Assembly (NCBI GenBank): GCA_946885765.1
Contig: CAMPHD010000123.1
Span: 1-8,414, forward strand
Origin: an uncultured Thalassospira sp.
GTDB taxonomy: Bacteria; Pseudomonadota; Alphaproteobacteria; Rhodospirillales_A; Thalassospiraceae
DNA: 8,414 bases
Direction: 5' to 3'
The notes beneath the pieces are model-generated. The model did no database searches and had not been told where the DNA came from. It saw nothing but the letters and a program-made list of their open reading frames with translations. The translations under genes were made by a program, and so were the position numbers. Position 1 is the first letter of the stretch. Each line of letters opens with the position of its first letter. Below are positions 1 to 6,520 of this stretch, piece after piece.

Positions 1-2
1 CG

Positions 3-680
3 GCGCTTCTGCGTACCCGATTTAATGCCAACGAAATTCTGACCAGCCTGATGCTGACCTATGTCGCAACGCTGTTTCTAAGCTTCCTTGTGCATGGTCC
101 GTGGCGCAACCCCGAAGGCTTCAACTTCCCTGAATCCCGGCCGTTCCCGGATGCTGGGCTGTTGCCGATTATTTATGACGGCACGCGCGTTCATCTTGGA
201 ACCGCCTTTGCTGTGCTGGTGGTGATTGCAGGGTGGGTTTTGCTGTCGAAATCGGTGATCGGGTTCCAGTTGCGCGTGGTGGGCAAGGCCCCACAGGCTG
301 CCCGCCATGTCGGGTTTCGTCAGAAACGCATGGTCTGGTTTACCCTGTTGTTGGGCGGCGCGCTTTCCGGTCTTGCCGGTTTGTTCGAGGTTGCCGGGCC
401 GATTGGCCAGTTGCAGCCTGCCATATCGCCCGGTTACGGCTTTACCGCAATTATCGTTGCCTTCCTTGGGCGGTTGCATCCGCTGGGTATCCTGTTTGGC
501 GGGCTGATCATGGCGCTGACCTATCTGGGTGGGGAATTGGCCCAGATTACGTTGGGGCTACCAAATGCGGTGACCGGTCTGTTTCAGGGGATTTTGCTGT
601 TCTTCCTGCTGGCCTGCGATGTTTTGACCAAATACCGGGTTCGTTTCGGAACCCCGGCAGCCAAAGGGGAGGCCGCATAA
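3..680 (+). CDS. ABC transporter permease, BMP-linked nucleoside/purine type (5' partial)
   Basis: This is the C-terminal 225 residues of an inner-membrane permease of the branched-chain/ribose type (BPD_transp_2 family), which forms half of the channel of a nucleoside or purine importer. The frame is open to the window edge. Upstream of the first ATG (51) it reads RTRFNANEILTSLMLTYVA, a conserved stretch inside this family, so that ATG is not the start. Later hydrophobic helices alternate with a cytoplasmic loop containing LRVVGKAPQAARHVGF and GGALSGLAGLFEVAG, the usual site of contact with the ATPase. The stop codon overlaps the start of the next permease by one base (TAATG), which implies translational coupling. 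The ATPase gene is expected just left of the window. The family call is firm. The substrate is inferred from the downstream BMP protein. Confidence 0.92.
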   Translation, partial: ALLRTRFNANEILTSLMLTYVATLFLSFLVHGPWRNPEGFNFPESRPFPDAGLLPIIYDGTRVHLGTAFAVLVVIAGWVLLSKSVIGFQLRVVGKAPQAARHVGFRQKRMVWFTLLLGGALSGLAGLFEVAGPIGQLQPAISPGYGFTAIIVAFLGRLHPLGILFGGLIMALTYLGGELAQITLGLPNAVTGLFQGILLFFLLACDVLTKYRVRFGTPAAKGEAA

Positions 681-1600
681 TGGATTGGCTCATTCCACTG
701 ATCCTGACCGTGATTACGGCATCGACCCCGCTTTTGCTGGCATCGACCGGCGAACTGATTACCGAAAAATCCGGGGTGCTGAACCTTGGCGTCGAAGGCA
801 TGATGTTGGTCGGGGCGATTTCCGGCTTTGCGGTTACCGCATCAAGCGGCTCGGCCATTCTGGGTATTCTGGCGGCGATTGTTGCCGGGATGCTGATGTC
901 GTTGATCTTTGCCTTCCTGACCCTGACCCTGATGGCCAATCAGGTGGCAACGGGTCTGGCGCTGACCATTTTCGGGGTGGGTTTTTCGGCTCTTGTTGGT
1001 TCCGGCTTTGTTGGTTTTGCGATCGAGCCGCTTCCGGGGCTTCATATCCCGGTTCTGACTGATATTCCGCTGGTTGGTGAAATTCTGTTTGGTCAGGATT
1101 TTCTGGTTTATCTGTCCATTGCGATGGTGATTGCCGTCGGGTTTTTCCTGTCGCGCACCCGTGGGGGGCTGATCCTCAAGGCGGTTGGTGATTCCCATCA
1201 TTCCGCGCATGCCATCGGCTATTCGGTGATCAAAATCCGCTATATGGCCACCATGTTTGGTGGGGCGATGGCGGGCCTTGCGGGCGCGTATCTTTCGCTG
1301 TCCTATACGCCGATGTGGGCTGAAAACATGACAGCAGGGCGCGGCTGGATCGCGTTGGCGCTTGTCGTCTTTGCAACATGGCGTCCGGGGCGTTTGTTGG
1401 CCGGGGCCTATATGTTCGGGCTTATTTCGGTGTTGCAGCTCCATGCGCAAAGTGCAGGCGTGCATGTGCCGTCGCAATTCATGTCGATGCTGCCATACCT
1501 TGCGACCGTGATTGTGCTGGTGATCATTTCCAGTGATCGCGCAAAGATCAGGCTGAATGCACCTGCCTGTATCGGGCAGGCGTTCCGGCCCGCACAATAG
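680..1600 (+). CDS. ABC transporter permease, second subunit of the BMP-linked importer
   Basis: A 306-residue inner-membrane permease, full length for the family, that pairs with the preceding permease to form the translocation channel. The start is the ATG at 680, overlapping the upstream stop; the open frame runs further 5' but only as a shadow of the first permease. The N-terminus has the hallmark GELITEKSGVLNLGVEGMM (residues 24-42), shared by the YufQ/NupC-like members. The ATPase-coupling loop is around residues 160-205 (RGGLILKAVGDSHHSAHAIG followed by GGAMAGLAGAYLSL). A further conserved block is TAGRGWIALALVVFATWRPG (218-237). About eight to nine hydrophobic segments are visible. 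The C-terminal RLNAPACIGQAF is also typical. Substrate class (nucleosides, purine bases) is inferred from relatives and from the binding protein. Confidence 0.95.
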   Translation: MDWLIPLILTVITASTPLLLASTGELITEKSGVLNLGVEGMMLVGAISGFAVTASSGSAILGILAAIVAGMLMSLIFAFLTLTLMANQVATGLALTIFGVGFSALVGSGFVGFAIEPLPGLHIPVLTDIPLVGEILFGQDFLVYLSIAMVIAVGFFLSRTRGGLILKAVGDSHHSAHAIGYSVIKIRYMATMFGGAMAGLAGAYLSLSYTPMWAENMTAGRGWIALALVVFATWRPGRLLAGAYMFGLISVLQLHAQSAGVHVPSQFMSMLPYLATVIVLVIISSDRAKIRLNAPACIGQAFRPAQ

Positions 1601-1611
1601 GGCTGGTGAAA

Positions 1612-1646
1612 CGGGATCGGGGTGCGTCAAAGGATGCCCCGACCCG
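1612..1646 (+). promoter_or_regulatory. Intercistronic stem-loop 1, just after the permease genes
   Basis: CGGG (1612-1615) and TCGGGGTG (1617-1624) can pair with TGCCCCGA (1635-1642) and CCCG (1643-1646). This gives about 12 pairs with one bulged A, two G-U pairs and a 10-base loop. No T-run follows, so it is unlikely to be a simple intrinsic terminator. A stem at this position could protect upstream mRNA or attenuate read-through before the binding-protein gene. The structure is read from sequence; the role is inference. Confidence 0.45.
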
Positions 1647-1673
1647 GTGGGAGGAAGTGCGTATCGGACCAAC

Positions 1674-1718
1674 ACTCAATCAAACCGGTCTTGTGTTATG
1701 CGGCCGGTTTGGCTGAGT
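1674..1718 (+). promoter_or_regulatory. Intercistronic stem-loop 2 (long inverted repeat)
   Basis: CAAACCGG (1681-1688) is perfectly repeated in reverse as CCGGTTTG (1704-1711). Pairing extends outward through a T-G wobble and one mismatch to ACTCA (1674-1678) with TGAGT (1714-1718), and inward by two more pairs. The stem is thus about 17 positions with one mismatch, with an 11-base loop at 1691-1701. Only a weak T-containing stretch follows (CTTGGTC). It may be a leaky terminator, an mRNA stability element raising binding-protein output, or a DNA operator. I recognise no riboswitch consensus. Confidence 0.5.
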
Positions 1719-1742
1719 CTTGGTCTGGACAAGAACACGTCA

Positions 1743-1794
1743 TTGATTGCGTAAACAATTGGGTTTAAATCCTGATTAGCTGATTAACAGGGAG
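1743..1794 (+). promoter_or_regulatory. Possible promoter and ribosome binding site of the BMP gene
   Basis: TTGATT (1743-1748) and TTAAAT (1765-1770), 16 bases apart, could be -35 and -10 hexamers, which would give the binding protein its own transcript. The match is only moderate. Next comes a near-perfect tandem 8-base repeat, CTGATTAG then CTGATTAA (1772-1787), of unknown meaning. A strong Shine-Dalgarno, AGGGAG (1789-1794), sits 8 bases before the ATG. The ribosome binding site is convincing; the promoter is tentative. Confidence 0.35.
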
Positions 1795-1802
1795 ACCAAA
1801 TA

Positions 1803-2885
1803 ATGAATGCAAACCTCGTGAAGCGCACGCTTGCCGCCGTTGTGGCAACCGGTGCACTTGCACTCGGCATGGGTACTGCCCAGGCCGAAGAAGTCAAAGC
1901 CGGCTTTGTCTATGTCGGCCCGATCGGTGACCATGGCTGGTCCTATCGCCATGATATCGGCCGTCAGGCAATCGAAGCTGCCCTTGGCGACAATGCCACC
2001 ACCAGCTATGTCGAAAGCGTTCCGGAAGGTGCGGACGCCGAACGCGTGATTCGTCAGTTGGCCCAGACCGGTCATAACCTGATCTTCACGACCTCGTTCG
2101 GTTTCATGAACCCGACCGTCAAGGTTGCCAAACAGTTCCCGAATGTGAAATTCGAACACGCAACCGGTTACAAACGTGATGCAAACGTTTCGACCTATGC
2201 CGCGCGTTTCTATGAAGGTCGTTATGTTGCTGGTGTGATCGCCGGTAAAATGACCAAGTCGAACATTGTCGGCTATGTCGGTTCGTTCCCGATCCCGGAA
2301 GTGGTTCGTGGCATCAACTCGTTCATGCTGGGCGCATGGTCGGTTAACCCGGACGTTAAAGTCAAAATCGTATGGGCCAACACCTGGTATGATCCGGGCA
2401 AAGAAGGCGACGCTGCCAAGGCACTGATCGATCAGGGTGCTGACATCATGGTTCAGCACACCGACAGCCCGGCACCGCTTCAGGTTGCCGAAAACCGCGG
2501 TATCGTCGGTTTTGGTCAGGCATCTGACATGATCAAGTTCGCACCGAAGGCTCAATTGACCGCGATTGTTGACCATTGGGACGAATATTATGTCGCGCGT
2601 GCCAAGGCTGTTGCCGAAGGCACATGGGAATCGACCGACACCTGGGGGGGCATTGATTCCGGTATGGTCGACATGGCGCCCTACACCAATATGCCTGATG
2701 ACGTAAAAGCACTGGCCGAAGAAACCGAAGCCAAGATCGCATCGGGTGAAATCCACCCGTTCGCAGGCCCGATCTATGATCAGGCTGGCGAACTGCGCAT
2801 CAAGGAAGGCGAAGATGCAACCGACGAAATGCTTCTGGGCATGGACTGGTACATCAAAGGCATCGATGCCGAACTGCCGAAATAA
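1803..2885 (+). CDS. BMP-family ABC transporter substrate-binding protein (purine/nucleoside type)
   Basis: A 360-residue periplasmic solute receptor that delivers its ligand to the two upstream permeases. A Sec signal peptide spans residues 1-28 (KR near the start, a hydrophobic core, AQA|EE cleavage). There is no lipobox, and no cysteine anywhere, so the mature protein is soluble rather than a lipoprotein. Family marks include GFVYVGPIGDHGWSYRHDIG (34-53), a loop near the presumed ligand cleft, GRYVAGVIAGKM (139-150), GKEGDAAKALIDQGADIMVQ (199-218) and the C-terminal HPFAGPIYDQ...LLGMDW (318-349). Members of this Bmp/Med family (PF02608) bind nucleosides or purine bases, and nearby puuD favours a purine. 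The gene follows its permeases after 202 bases holding two stem-loops and ends at a strong terminator. The family is certain; the ligand is inferred. Confidence 0.95.
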   Translation: MNANLVKRTLAAVVATGALALGMGTAQAEEVKAGFVYVGPIGDHGWSYRHDIGRQAIEAALGDNATTSYVESVPEGADAERVIRQLAQTGHNLIFTTSFGFMNPTVKVAKQFPNVKFEHATGYKRDANVSTYAARFYEGRYVAGVIAGKMTKSNIVGYVGSFPIPEVVRGINSFMLGAWSVNPDVKVKIVWANTWYDPGKEGDAAKALIDQGADIMVQHTDSPAPLQVAENRGIVGFGQASDMIKFAPKAQLTAIVDHWDEYYVARAKAVAEGTWESTDTWGGIDSGMVDMAPYTNMPDDVKALAEETEAKIASGEIHPFAGPIYDQAGELRIKEGEDATDEMLLGMDWYIKGIDAELPK

Positions 2886-2920
2886 TCACGATCTGCAAGC
2901 CTCTTGAGGGCAGCACGACG

Positions 2921-2952
2921 AACAACCCCGCATCTGGTATGCGGGGTTGTTT
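2921..2952. terminator. Intrinsic terminator, probably bidirectional
   Basis: AACAACCCCGCAT (2921-2933) pairs perfectly with ATGCGGGGTTGTT (2939-2951), a 13-base-pair stem with a five-base loop. On the plus strand the stem runs into TTTCGTTT. On the minus strand the A-rich left arm supplies T residues. It lies between the convergent BMP gene and the small minus-strand gene, whose stop is at 2957, so it probably ends both transcripts. Confidence 0.88.
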
Positions 2953-2956
2953 CGTT

Positions 2957-3340
2957 TCAGGGCTTCTTGATGCTTGTTTCCGGATACCCCGAACGGATGC
3001 GTTTCGGGCTGTCGTCGACTTTTTCGTAGGCGATCATTTCCATTTTCGGGTGCAGCAGGGCGTAAAGAGCGGCGCGCCAGAATTTCAGTTTGACCTTATG
3101 TTCGCGCGTCTTGCCAGCCCATCGTTCACGGAAAAGCTCCATATCCTCCCGACGGGCAAAATAGATCACCATGTCGACGATGGGGGCGGATTGAGTCGCA
3201 CGCGGCAGTTCAATATTGCGAATACCCATGGTCCATCTGTCGCTGCGGATATTCTTGTCCAGCCAGTCAAGCACCCCTTGGGCGGAGTGCTTTTCATGGA
3301 TGACCACGCGAAATGGAAAGTCTCGAAGATCTTGTGCCAT
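2957..3340 (-). CDS. Uncharacterised small protein
   Basis: I do not recognise this 127-residue protein. The ATG at 3340 is preferred because AGGGA lies about seven bases upstream on the minus strand; a TTG five codons earlier is less likely. It has no signal peptide and no obvious membrane helix. It is rich in charged and aromatic residues, with a possible alpha/beta core (FRVVIHEKHSAQGVLDWLDK, then VDMVIYFARREDMELFRERW) and a basic stretch KTREHKVKLKFWRAALYALL. The C-terminus (KRIRSGYPETSIKKP) looks disordered. It stands alone, convergent with the BMP gene and divergent from the PAS gene. The ribosome binding site, the terminator at its 3' end and plausible composition support a real gene. 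No function is proposed. Confidence 0.7.
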   Translation of the reverse strand: MAQDLRDFPFRVVIHEKHSAQGVLDWLDKNIRSDRWTMGIRNIELPRATQSAPIVDMVIYFARREDMELFRERWAGKTREHKVKLKFWRAALYALLHPKMEMIAYEKVDDSPKRIRSGYPETSIKKP

Positions 3341-3608
3341 GCTGCTTCCCTGCAAACGTCACCATAATCAGAAAATCAAAAGCATGAACATCTGACAAGG
3401 CGTGATCGCTGACCGACCCCGCTATTGTATGTCAGGACCGTGGTGGTCAATTATATTTATCTAATTTTTATCATCAGGCTTAGTCTATGTATCACATGGA
3501 TATTTTACATTTATCATTCGCGGATATATCGTTACATGATATCCGGACATGCAAAACTGCTGTGGTCTACAATGGCAGATTATCGGACAGAAAATCGGGG
3601 ACAGAAAC
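3341..3608. promoter_or_regulatory. Divergent intergenic region with AT-rich core and an inverted repeat
   Basis: These 268 bases separate the small minus-strand gene from the PAS gene and must hold both promoters. The core at about 3445-3545 is clearly more AT-rich than the rest of the window. A 7-base inverted repeat, CGGATAT (3521-3527) and ATATCCG (3539-3545), 11 bases apart, lies 63 bases before the PAS start. It could be an operator or a leader hairpin. A related word, ACATGGATAT, occurs just upstream near 3494-3503 and resembles ACATGATAT at 3534-3542. I found no convincing sigma-28 or sigma-54 promoter. GGGGAC (3597-3602) is the ribosome binding site for the GTG start at 3609. Confidence 0.45.
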
Positions 3609-4142
3609 GTGAGCGAAACGCTAGTCAGGTCCAAGCCAACCGGCAAGGAACGCCATTTCAAGCCTGAAGAACTGATTGTCAGTAAAACGGACCTTAAGGG
3701 CCGGATTACCTATGCCAACGAGGTTTTTCTGCGTCTTTCCGACTACCGTGAAAAGGACGTTCTGGGCCAGCCCCATTCGATCATTCGTCATCCCGACATG
3801 CCGCGCTGCATTTTCAAACTGCTTTGGGATGAAATCGCCGCCGGGCAAGAGATTTTCGCCTATGTCGTGAACATGTCAAAGAACGGTGATCATTACTGGG
3901 TGTATGCACATATCACGCCCAGTTTTGATGCGAATGGCAAAATTATTGGCTACCATTCGAACCGTCGCGTGGCTGATCCGAAAATCCTCAAGGATAAGAT
4001 CATCCCGCTTTACGCGGAACTCCGCCAGATCGAAGAAAGCACAGCCAACCGCAAGGACGGCATGATTGCTGCGGGCAAGGCGCTGGCGCAAAAGCTTTCA
4101 GATGCCGGTCTGGCATACGACAAATTCATTCAAAGCCTTTAG
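3609..4142 (+). CDS. Aer/CetB-like PAS-domain energy-taxis sensor protein
   Basis: A 177-residue soluble protein made almost entirely of one PAS domain (about residues 18-125) with a short helical tail. It closely resembles the N-terminus of the aerotaxis receptor Aer: TDLKGRITYANEVFLRLSDY (27-46), GQPHSIIRHPDMPRCIFKLLW (53-73, given as family block), NGDHYWVYAHITP (92-104) and GKIIGYHSNRRVAD (110-123). In Aer this domain binds FAD and reports redox state; FAD binding here is inferred. The GTG at 3609 is chosen because GGGGAC lies six bases upstream; an in-frame ATG at 3549 would add 20 residues that do not look like the family and has no good ribosome binding site. There is no membrane or signalling domain, so it needs a partner, most likely the MCP 26 bases downstream. 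Confidence 0.88.
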   Translation: MSETLVRSKPTGKERHFKPEELIVSKTDLKGRITYANEVFLRLSDYREKDVLGQPHSIIRHPDMPRCIFKLLWDEIAAGQEIFAYVVNMSKNGDHYWVYAHITPSFDANGKIIGYHSNRRVADPKILKDKIIPLYAELRQIEESTANRKDGMIAAGKALAQKLSDAGLAYDKFIQSL

Positions 4143-4168
4143 GCTGATTGCTAATTCGAGGTTTCAAA

Positions 4169-5344
4169 ATGTCGCTATTTGGTGGTTCCAACAAATCGGG
4201 GATCAAAAAGGCACTGGACGTTGTTCTTGCCGCGGCGGAGGGTGATTACGAAGCACGCATTACCAATGTCGACAGTCATCCTGACATGCGCGAACTTTTC
4301 ATCGCGATCAACAGACTGATCGACCGCAATGACGCCTTCCTGCGTGAAAGTGCGGCATCCATGGGGGCGGTTTCTGAAAACCGTTATTATCGACGGATTG
4401 TCGAAACCGGATTGGTCGGCGCCTATCTGACGTCGGCGCAGAAAATCAATGCAGCAACTTCGTCGATTGAAAAGAAGCTTACCGGCTTTAACACCATCAT
4501 CGAAGAATTCAAAAGCGGATCATTCGAGGCCGTCGATCAGATTGCCGAAGCCGCAGGTGCACTTTCAAACGCATCGGGTGATGCCAACCGTATTGCGCAC
4601 GAAACCAGTTCGCGTTCGACCAACGTTGCCGCTGCGGCCCGTCAGACGGCTGCCAATGTTTCGGGCGTCTCCGAGGCATCCGAAGAACTGAACCAGTCGA
4701 TCCGCACCGTTGCCGATCAGGCCCGTGAATCGGTTGAAATCGCCCATCGCGCCAATGGTCTGGCGCAGGAAACCGATGGCCGTATCGGTCAGCTCGAAGC
4801 TGCCGCAGGCGAAATCGTCGAAGTCGTCAGCTTCATCCGCGATATTGCGGCGCAGACCAACCTGCTGGCACTGAATGCCACCATCGAAGCCGCCCGTGCG
4901 GGCGAAGCGGGCAAAGGCTTTGCCGTTGTCGCCAACGAGGTCAAGGGATTGGCGAACCAGACCAGCAAGGCCACTGAATCGATCGAGGAAAAAGTTCAGG
5001 ATATCCAGAATGCGATCGAAGCATCGGTCAATTCGATCCGCGAAATTGCATCTGTCATTGATGATCTGGCTGCACGTTCGGACCTGATTTCGAACAATGT
5101 CGAAACCCAGACGGCACTGTCATCGAACATCACACGCAATGTCGTACAGGCATCCAGCGGCGCAAAGGAAGTGACCGATAATATCACGGTGGTTTCTGAA
5201 ATGGCCGGTCAGACGGGCGAGGCTGCCGATACCACGCGTGATATGGCGGGCAAACTGGCGCGGGAATCTGAAAATCTGCGCAAACAGCTTGGTGGCTTCC
5301 TCGATACCATCGCCGAACTGCTTTACAGCACCGCGCGCAAATAG
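4169..5344 (+). CDS. Soluble methyl-accepting chemotaxis protein, partner of the PAS protein
   Basis: A 391-residue chemoreceptor signalling protein that should control CheA through CheW. Residues 1-100 form a HAMP-like helical module ([16 protein letters not shown], then [18 protein letters not shown] and [20 protein letters not shown]). Residues 105-385 are the long coiled-coil MCP domain. Its hairpin tip is canonical: [20 protein letters not shown] (222-241) followed by [21 protein letters not shown] (242-262, core AGKGFAVVA). Glutamine/glutamate-rich flanks could be methylated. No transmembrane segment or sensory domain is seen, and no C-terminal CheR/CheB docking pentapeptide (it ends LLYSTARK). 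The ATG at 4169 has GAGG seven bases upstream; a TTG at 4148 is less likely. The gene is probably co-transcribed with the PAS gene, but in a different reading frame, so this is not simply a fusion broken by one stop codon. Confidence 0.93.
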   Translation: MSLFGGSNKSGIKKALDVVLAAAEGDYEARITNVDSHPDMRELFIAINRLIDRNDAFLRESAASMGAVSENRYYRRIVETGLVGAYLTSAQKINAATSSIEKKLTGFNTIIEEFKSGSFEAVDQIAEAAGALSNASGDANRIAHETSSRSTNVAAAARQTAANVSGVSEASEELNQSIRTVADQARESVEIAHRANGLAQETDGRIGQLEAAAGEIVEVVSFIRDIAAQTNLLALNATIEAARAGEAGKGFAVVANEVKGLANQTSKATESIEEKVQDIQNAIEASVNSIREIASVIDDLAARSDLISNNVETQTALSSNITRNVVQASSGAKEVTDNITVVSEMAGQTGEAADTTRDMAGKLARESENLRKQLGGFLDTIAELLYSTARK

Positions 5345-5368
5345 CTACCTGTTAACAACTTTCTGCTA

Positions 5369-5400
5369 CGATAAGGGGATAGATGCCCCTTATCGCCTTT
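5369..5400 (+). terminator. Stem-loop after the chemotaxis pair, likely intrinsic terminator
   Basis: CGATAAGGGG (5369-5378) pairs perfectly with CCCCTTATCG (5386-5395), a 10-base-pair stem with a 7-base loop. Only CCTTT follows, so the T-run is weak and termination may be partial. It lies 24 bases after the MCP stop and ends 24 bases before the deacetylase start, suggesting a transcription boundary or attenuated read-through. Confidence 0.6.
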
Positions 5401-5419
5401 GCCGGAAAGGAAGTCAGAC

Positions 5420-6457
5420 ATGCGTGTATTTTTTAATTCCCGCCACGACGCCCATGACGGGAATGGTGAAATGCACCATGGGCGTTTGATTCCATGCTTT
5501 GAAAATTCCCGCCGTATGGCAATCATCCGCGATGCGGTGGCCCATTCCGTACAGGCACAGCTGGTTGACCCGACCGATCATGGCATGGCACCGATTGCTG
5601 CCATTCATGATGCGGATTATCTGGTGTTCCTTGAAAACGCGTGGGCGGACTGGAATGCGGTCGGCAATGACCACGACGCTTTCCCCTATGTCTGGCCGAC
5701 GGCCGGTTTCTCCGGTGGCAATCCCGCCCATATCAGCGCGCGTCTTGGGCAATATGCCATTTCGTCTGATACTCCGATTACCAAAGGTACGTGGCGCGCT
5801 GCCTATTGGGGGGCACAAACGGTGGTGTCGGCGGCGGATGCCGTCTGGAACGATGGCGAGGCATCCTTTGCCCTGACCCGTCCGCCGGGGCATCATGCTC
5901 ATGCCAATCGTTATGGCGGATATTGTTTCCTTAATAACTCGGCCATTGCTGCTCAGCATATGATTGCCAAGGGTGCAAAAAAGGTCGCGGTGCTTGATAT
6001 CGATTACCATCATGGCAACGGGACGCAGGATATTTTCTATGACCGTGGTGATGTTCTGACCGTCTCGATCCATGCCGATCCCAAACATCAGTTTCCGTTT
6101 TTCATGGGATATGAAAATGAAACCGGTCGTCTGGACGGGCAGGGGGAGAACCTGAATATTCCGCTGCCCGGCGGATCGGATTTCGGGCCGTGGGGGCAGG
6201 GCTTTGCCAAGGCTATCCAGAAAATCATCACATGGCAGCCCGAAGCCCTCGTGATCGCACTTGGTGTTGATGCCCACGAGGCCGAAACGCTGTGCGATTT
6301 CAAACTGCAAACCGATGATTTCAACCGGATCGGACAAATGATCGGGCGGCTGGGATTGAAAACCGTCTTTGTCATGGAAGGCGGTTACGCGCACGATGTC
6401 ATCGGGTTCAATGTCGCGGCTGTTCTGGGTGGTTATCTGTCTGAAATCAAAAAGTGA
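5420..6457 (+). CDS. Acetylpolyamine amidohydrolase (histone deacetylase superfamily)
   Basis: A 345-residue cytoplasmic zinc hydrolase predicted to remove acetyl groups from acetylated polyamines such as acetylputrescine, returning free polyamine for catabolism. Expected catalytic residues are all present: the paired histidines in RPPGHHA (His158, His159), zinc ligands in LDIDYHHGNGTQD (Asp195, His197) and GVDAHE (Asp284), and the transition-state tyrosine in EGGY (Tyr323). As I recall, these positions have identical numbers in the Mycoplana ramosa enzyme, and the length is similar, which favours the acetylpolyamine group over histone deacetylase-like acetoin-utilisation proteins. The ATG at 5420 is preferred, with AAAGGAAG upstream; an in-frame TTG at 5399 lies too near the stem-loop. 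The next gene is convergent. Exact substrate range is inferred. Confidence 0.93.
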   Translation: MRVFFNSRHDAHDGNGEMHHGRLIPCFENSRRMAIIRDAVAHSVQAQLVDPTDHGMAPIAAIHDADYLVFLENAWADWNAVGNDHDAFPYVWPTAGFSGGNPAHISARLGQYAISSDTPITKGTWRAAYWGAQTVVSAADAVWNDGEASFALTRPPGHHAHANRYGGYCFLNNSAIAAQHMIAKGAKKVAVLDIDYHHGNGTQDIFYDRGDVLTVSIHADPKHQFPFFMGYENETGRLDGQGENLNIPLPGGSDFGPWGQGFAKAIQKIITWQPEALVIALGVDAHEAETLCDFKLQTDDFNRIGQMIGRLGLKTVFVMEGGYAHDVIGFNVAAVLGGYLSEIKK

Positions 6458-6520
6458 TATATACCAAAGCCGCAAAGACCTTGCATCTATCGGGGCGTTT
6501 TGTGGATATATGGATCTGTA

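Noticed and set aside
233..679. 5' extension of the second permease frame by 149 codons
   Set aside because: It overlaps the first permease in another frame and is not membrane-like or conserved; the ATG at 680 gives the normal family length and a coupled start.
1562..1580. Hairpin CCTGCC / GGCAGG near the end of the second permease gene
   Set aside because: It lies inside coding sequence encoding the conserved C-terminus, is only six pairs long and has no T-run.
842..1675. 277-codon minus-strand open frame opposite the second permease
   Set aside because: The translation is rich in His, Arg, Gln and Pro, as expected for antisense of a hydrophobic membrane gene.
1776..2756. 326-codon minus-strand open frame opposite the BMP gene
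   Set aside because: It is a shadow of a clearly recognised binding protein; no ribosome binding site or recognisable domain.
2939..3367. 142-codon plus-strand open frame opposite the small minus-strand gene
   Set aside because: It begins inside the terminator stem, has no ribosome binding site, and its protein is not coherent; the minus-strand frame has a good ribosome binding site and fits between the promoters and terminator.
3609..4168. PAS gene read as the broken front half of a single aer gene
   Set aside because: Both genes have their own ribosome binding sites and sensible ends, and they are in different frames with a 26-base gap, so two intact genes are the simpler reading, though a comparison with relatives should confirm it.
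5414..6475. 353-codon minus-strand open frame opposite the deacetylase gene
   Set aside because: The plus strand encodes a complete enzyme with every catalytic residue; the antisense frame is a by-product of codon bias.
6458..6520. Possible terminator between the convergent deacetylase and LysR genes
   Set aside because: Only short, widely spaced complementary words are present (for example near 6458-6470 and 6503-6515); no compact stem with a T-run.
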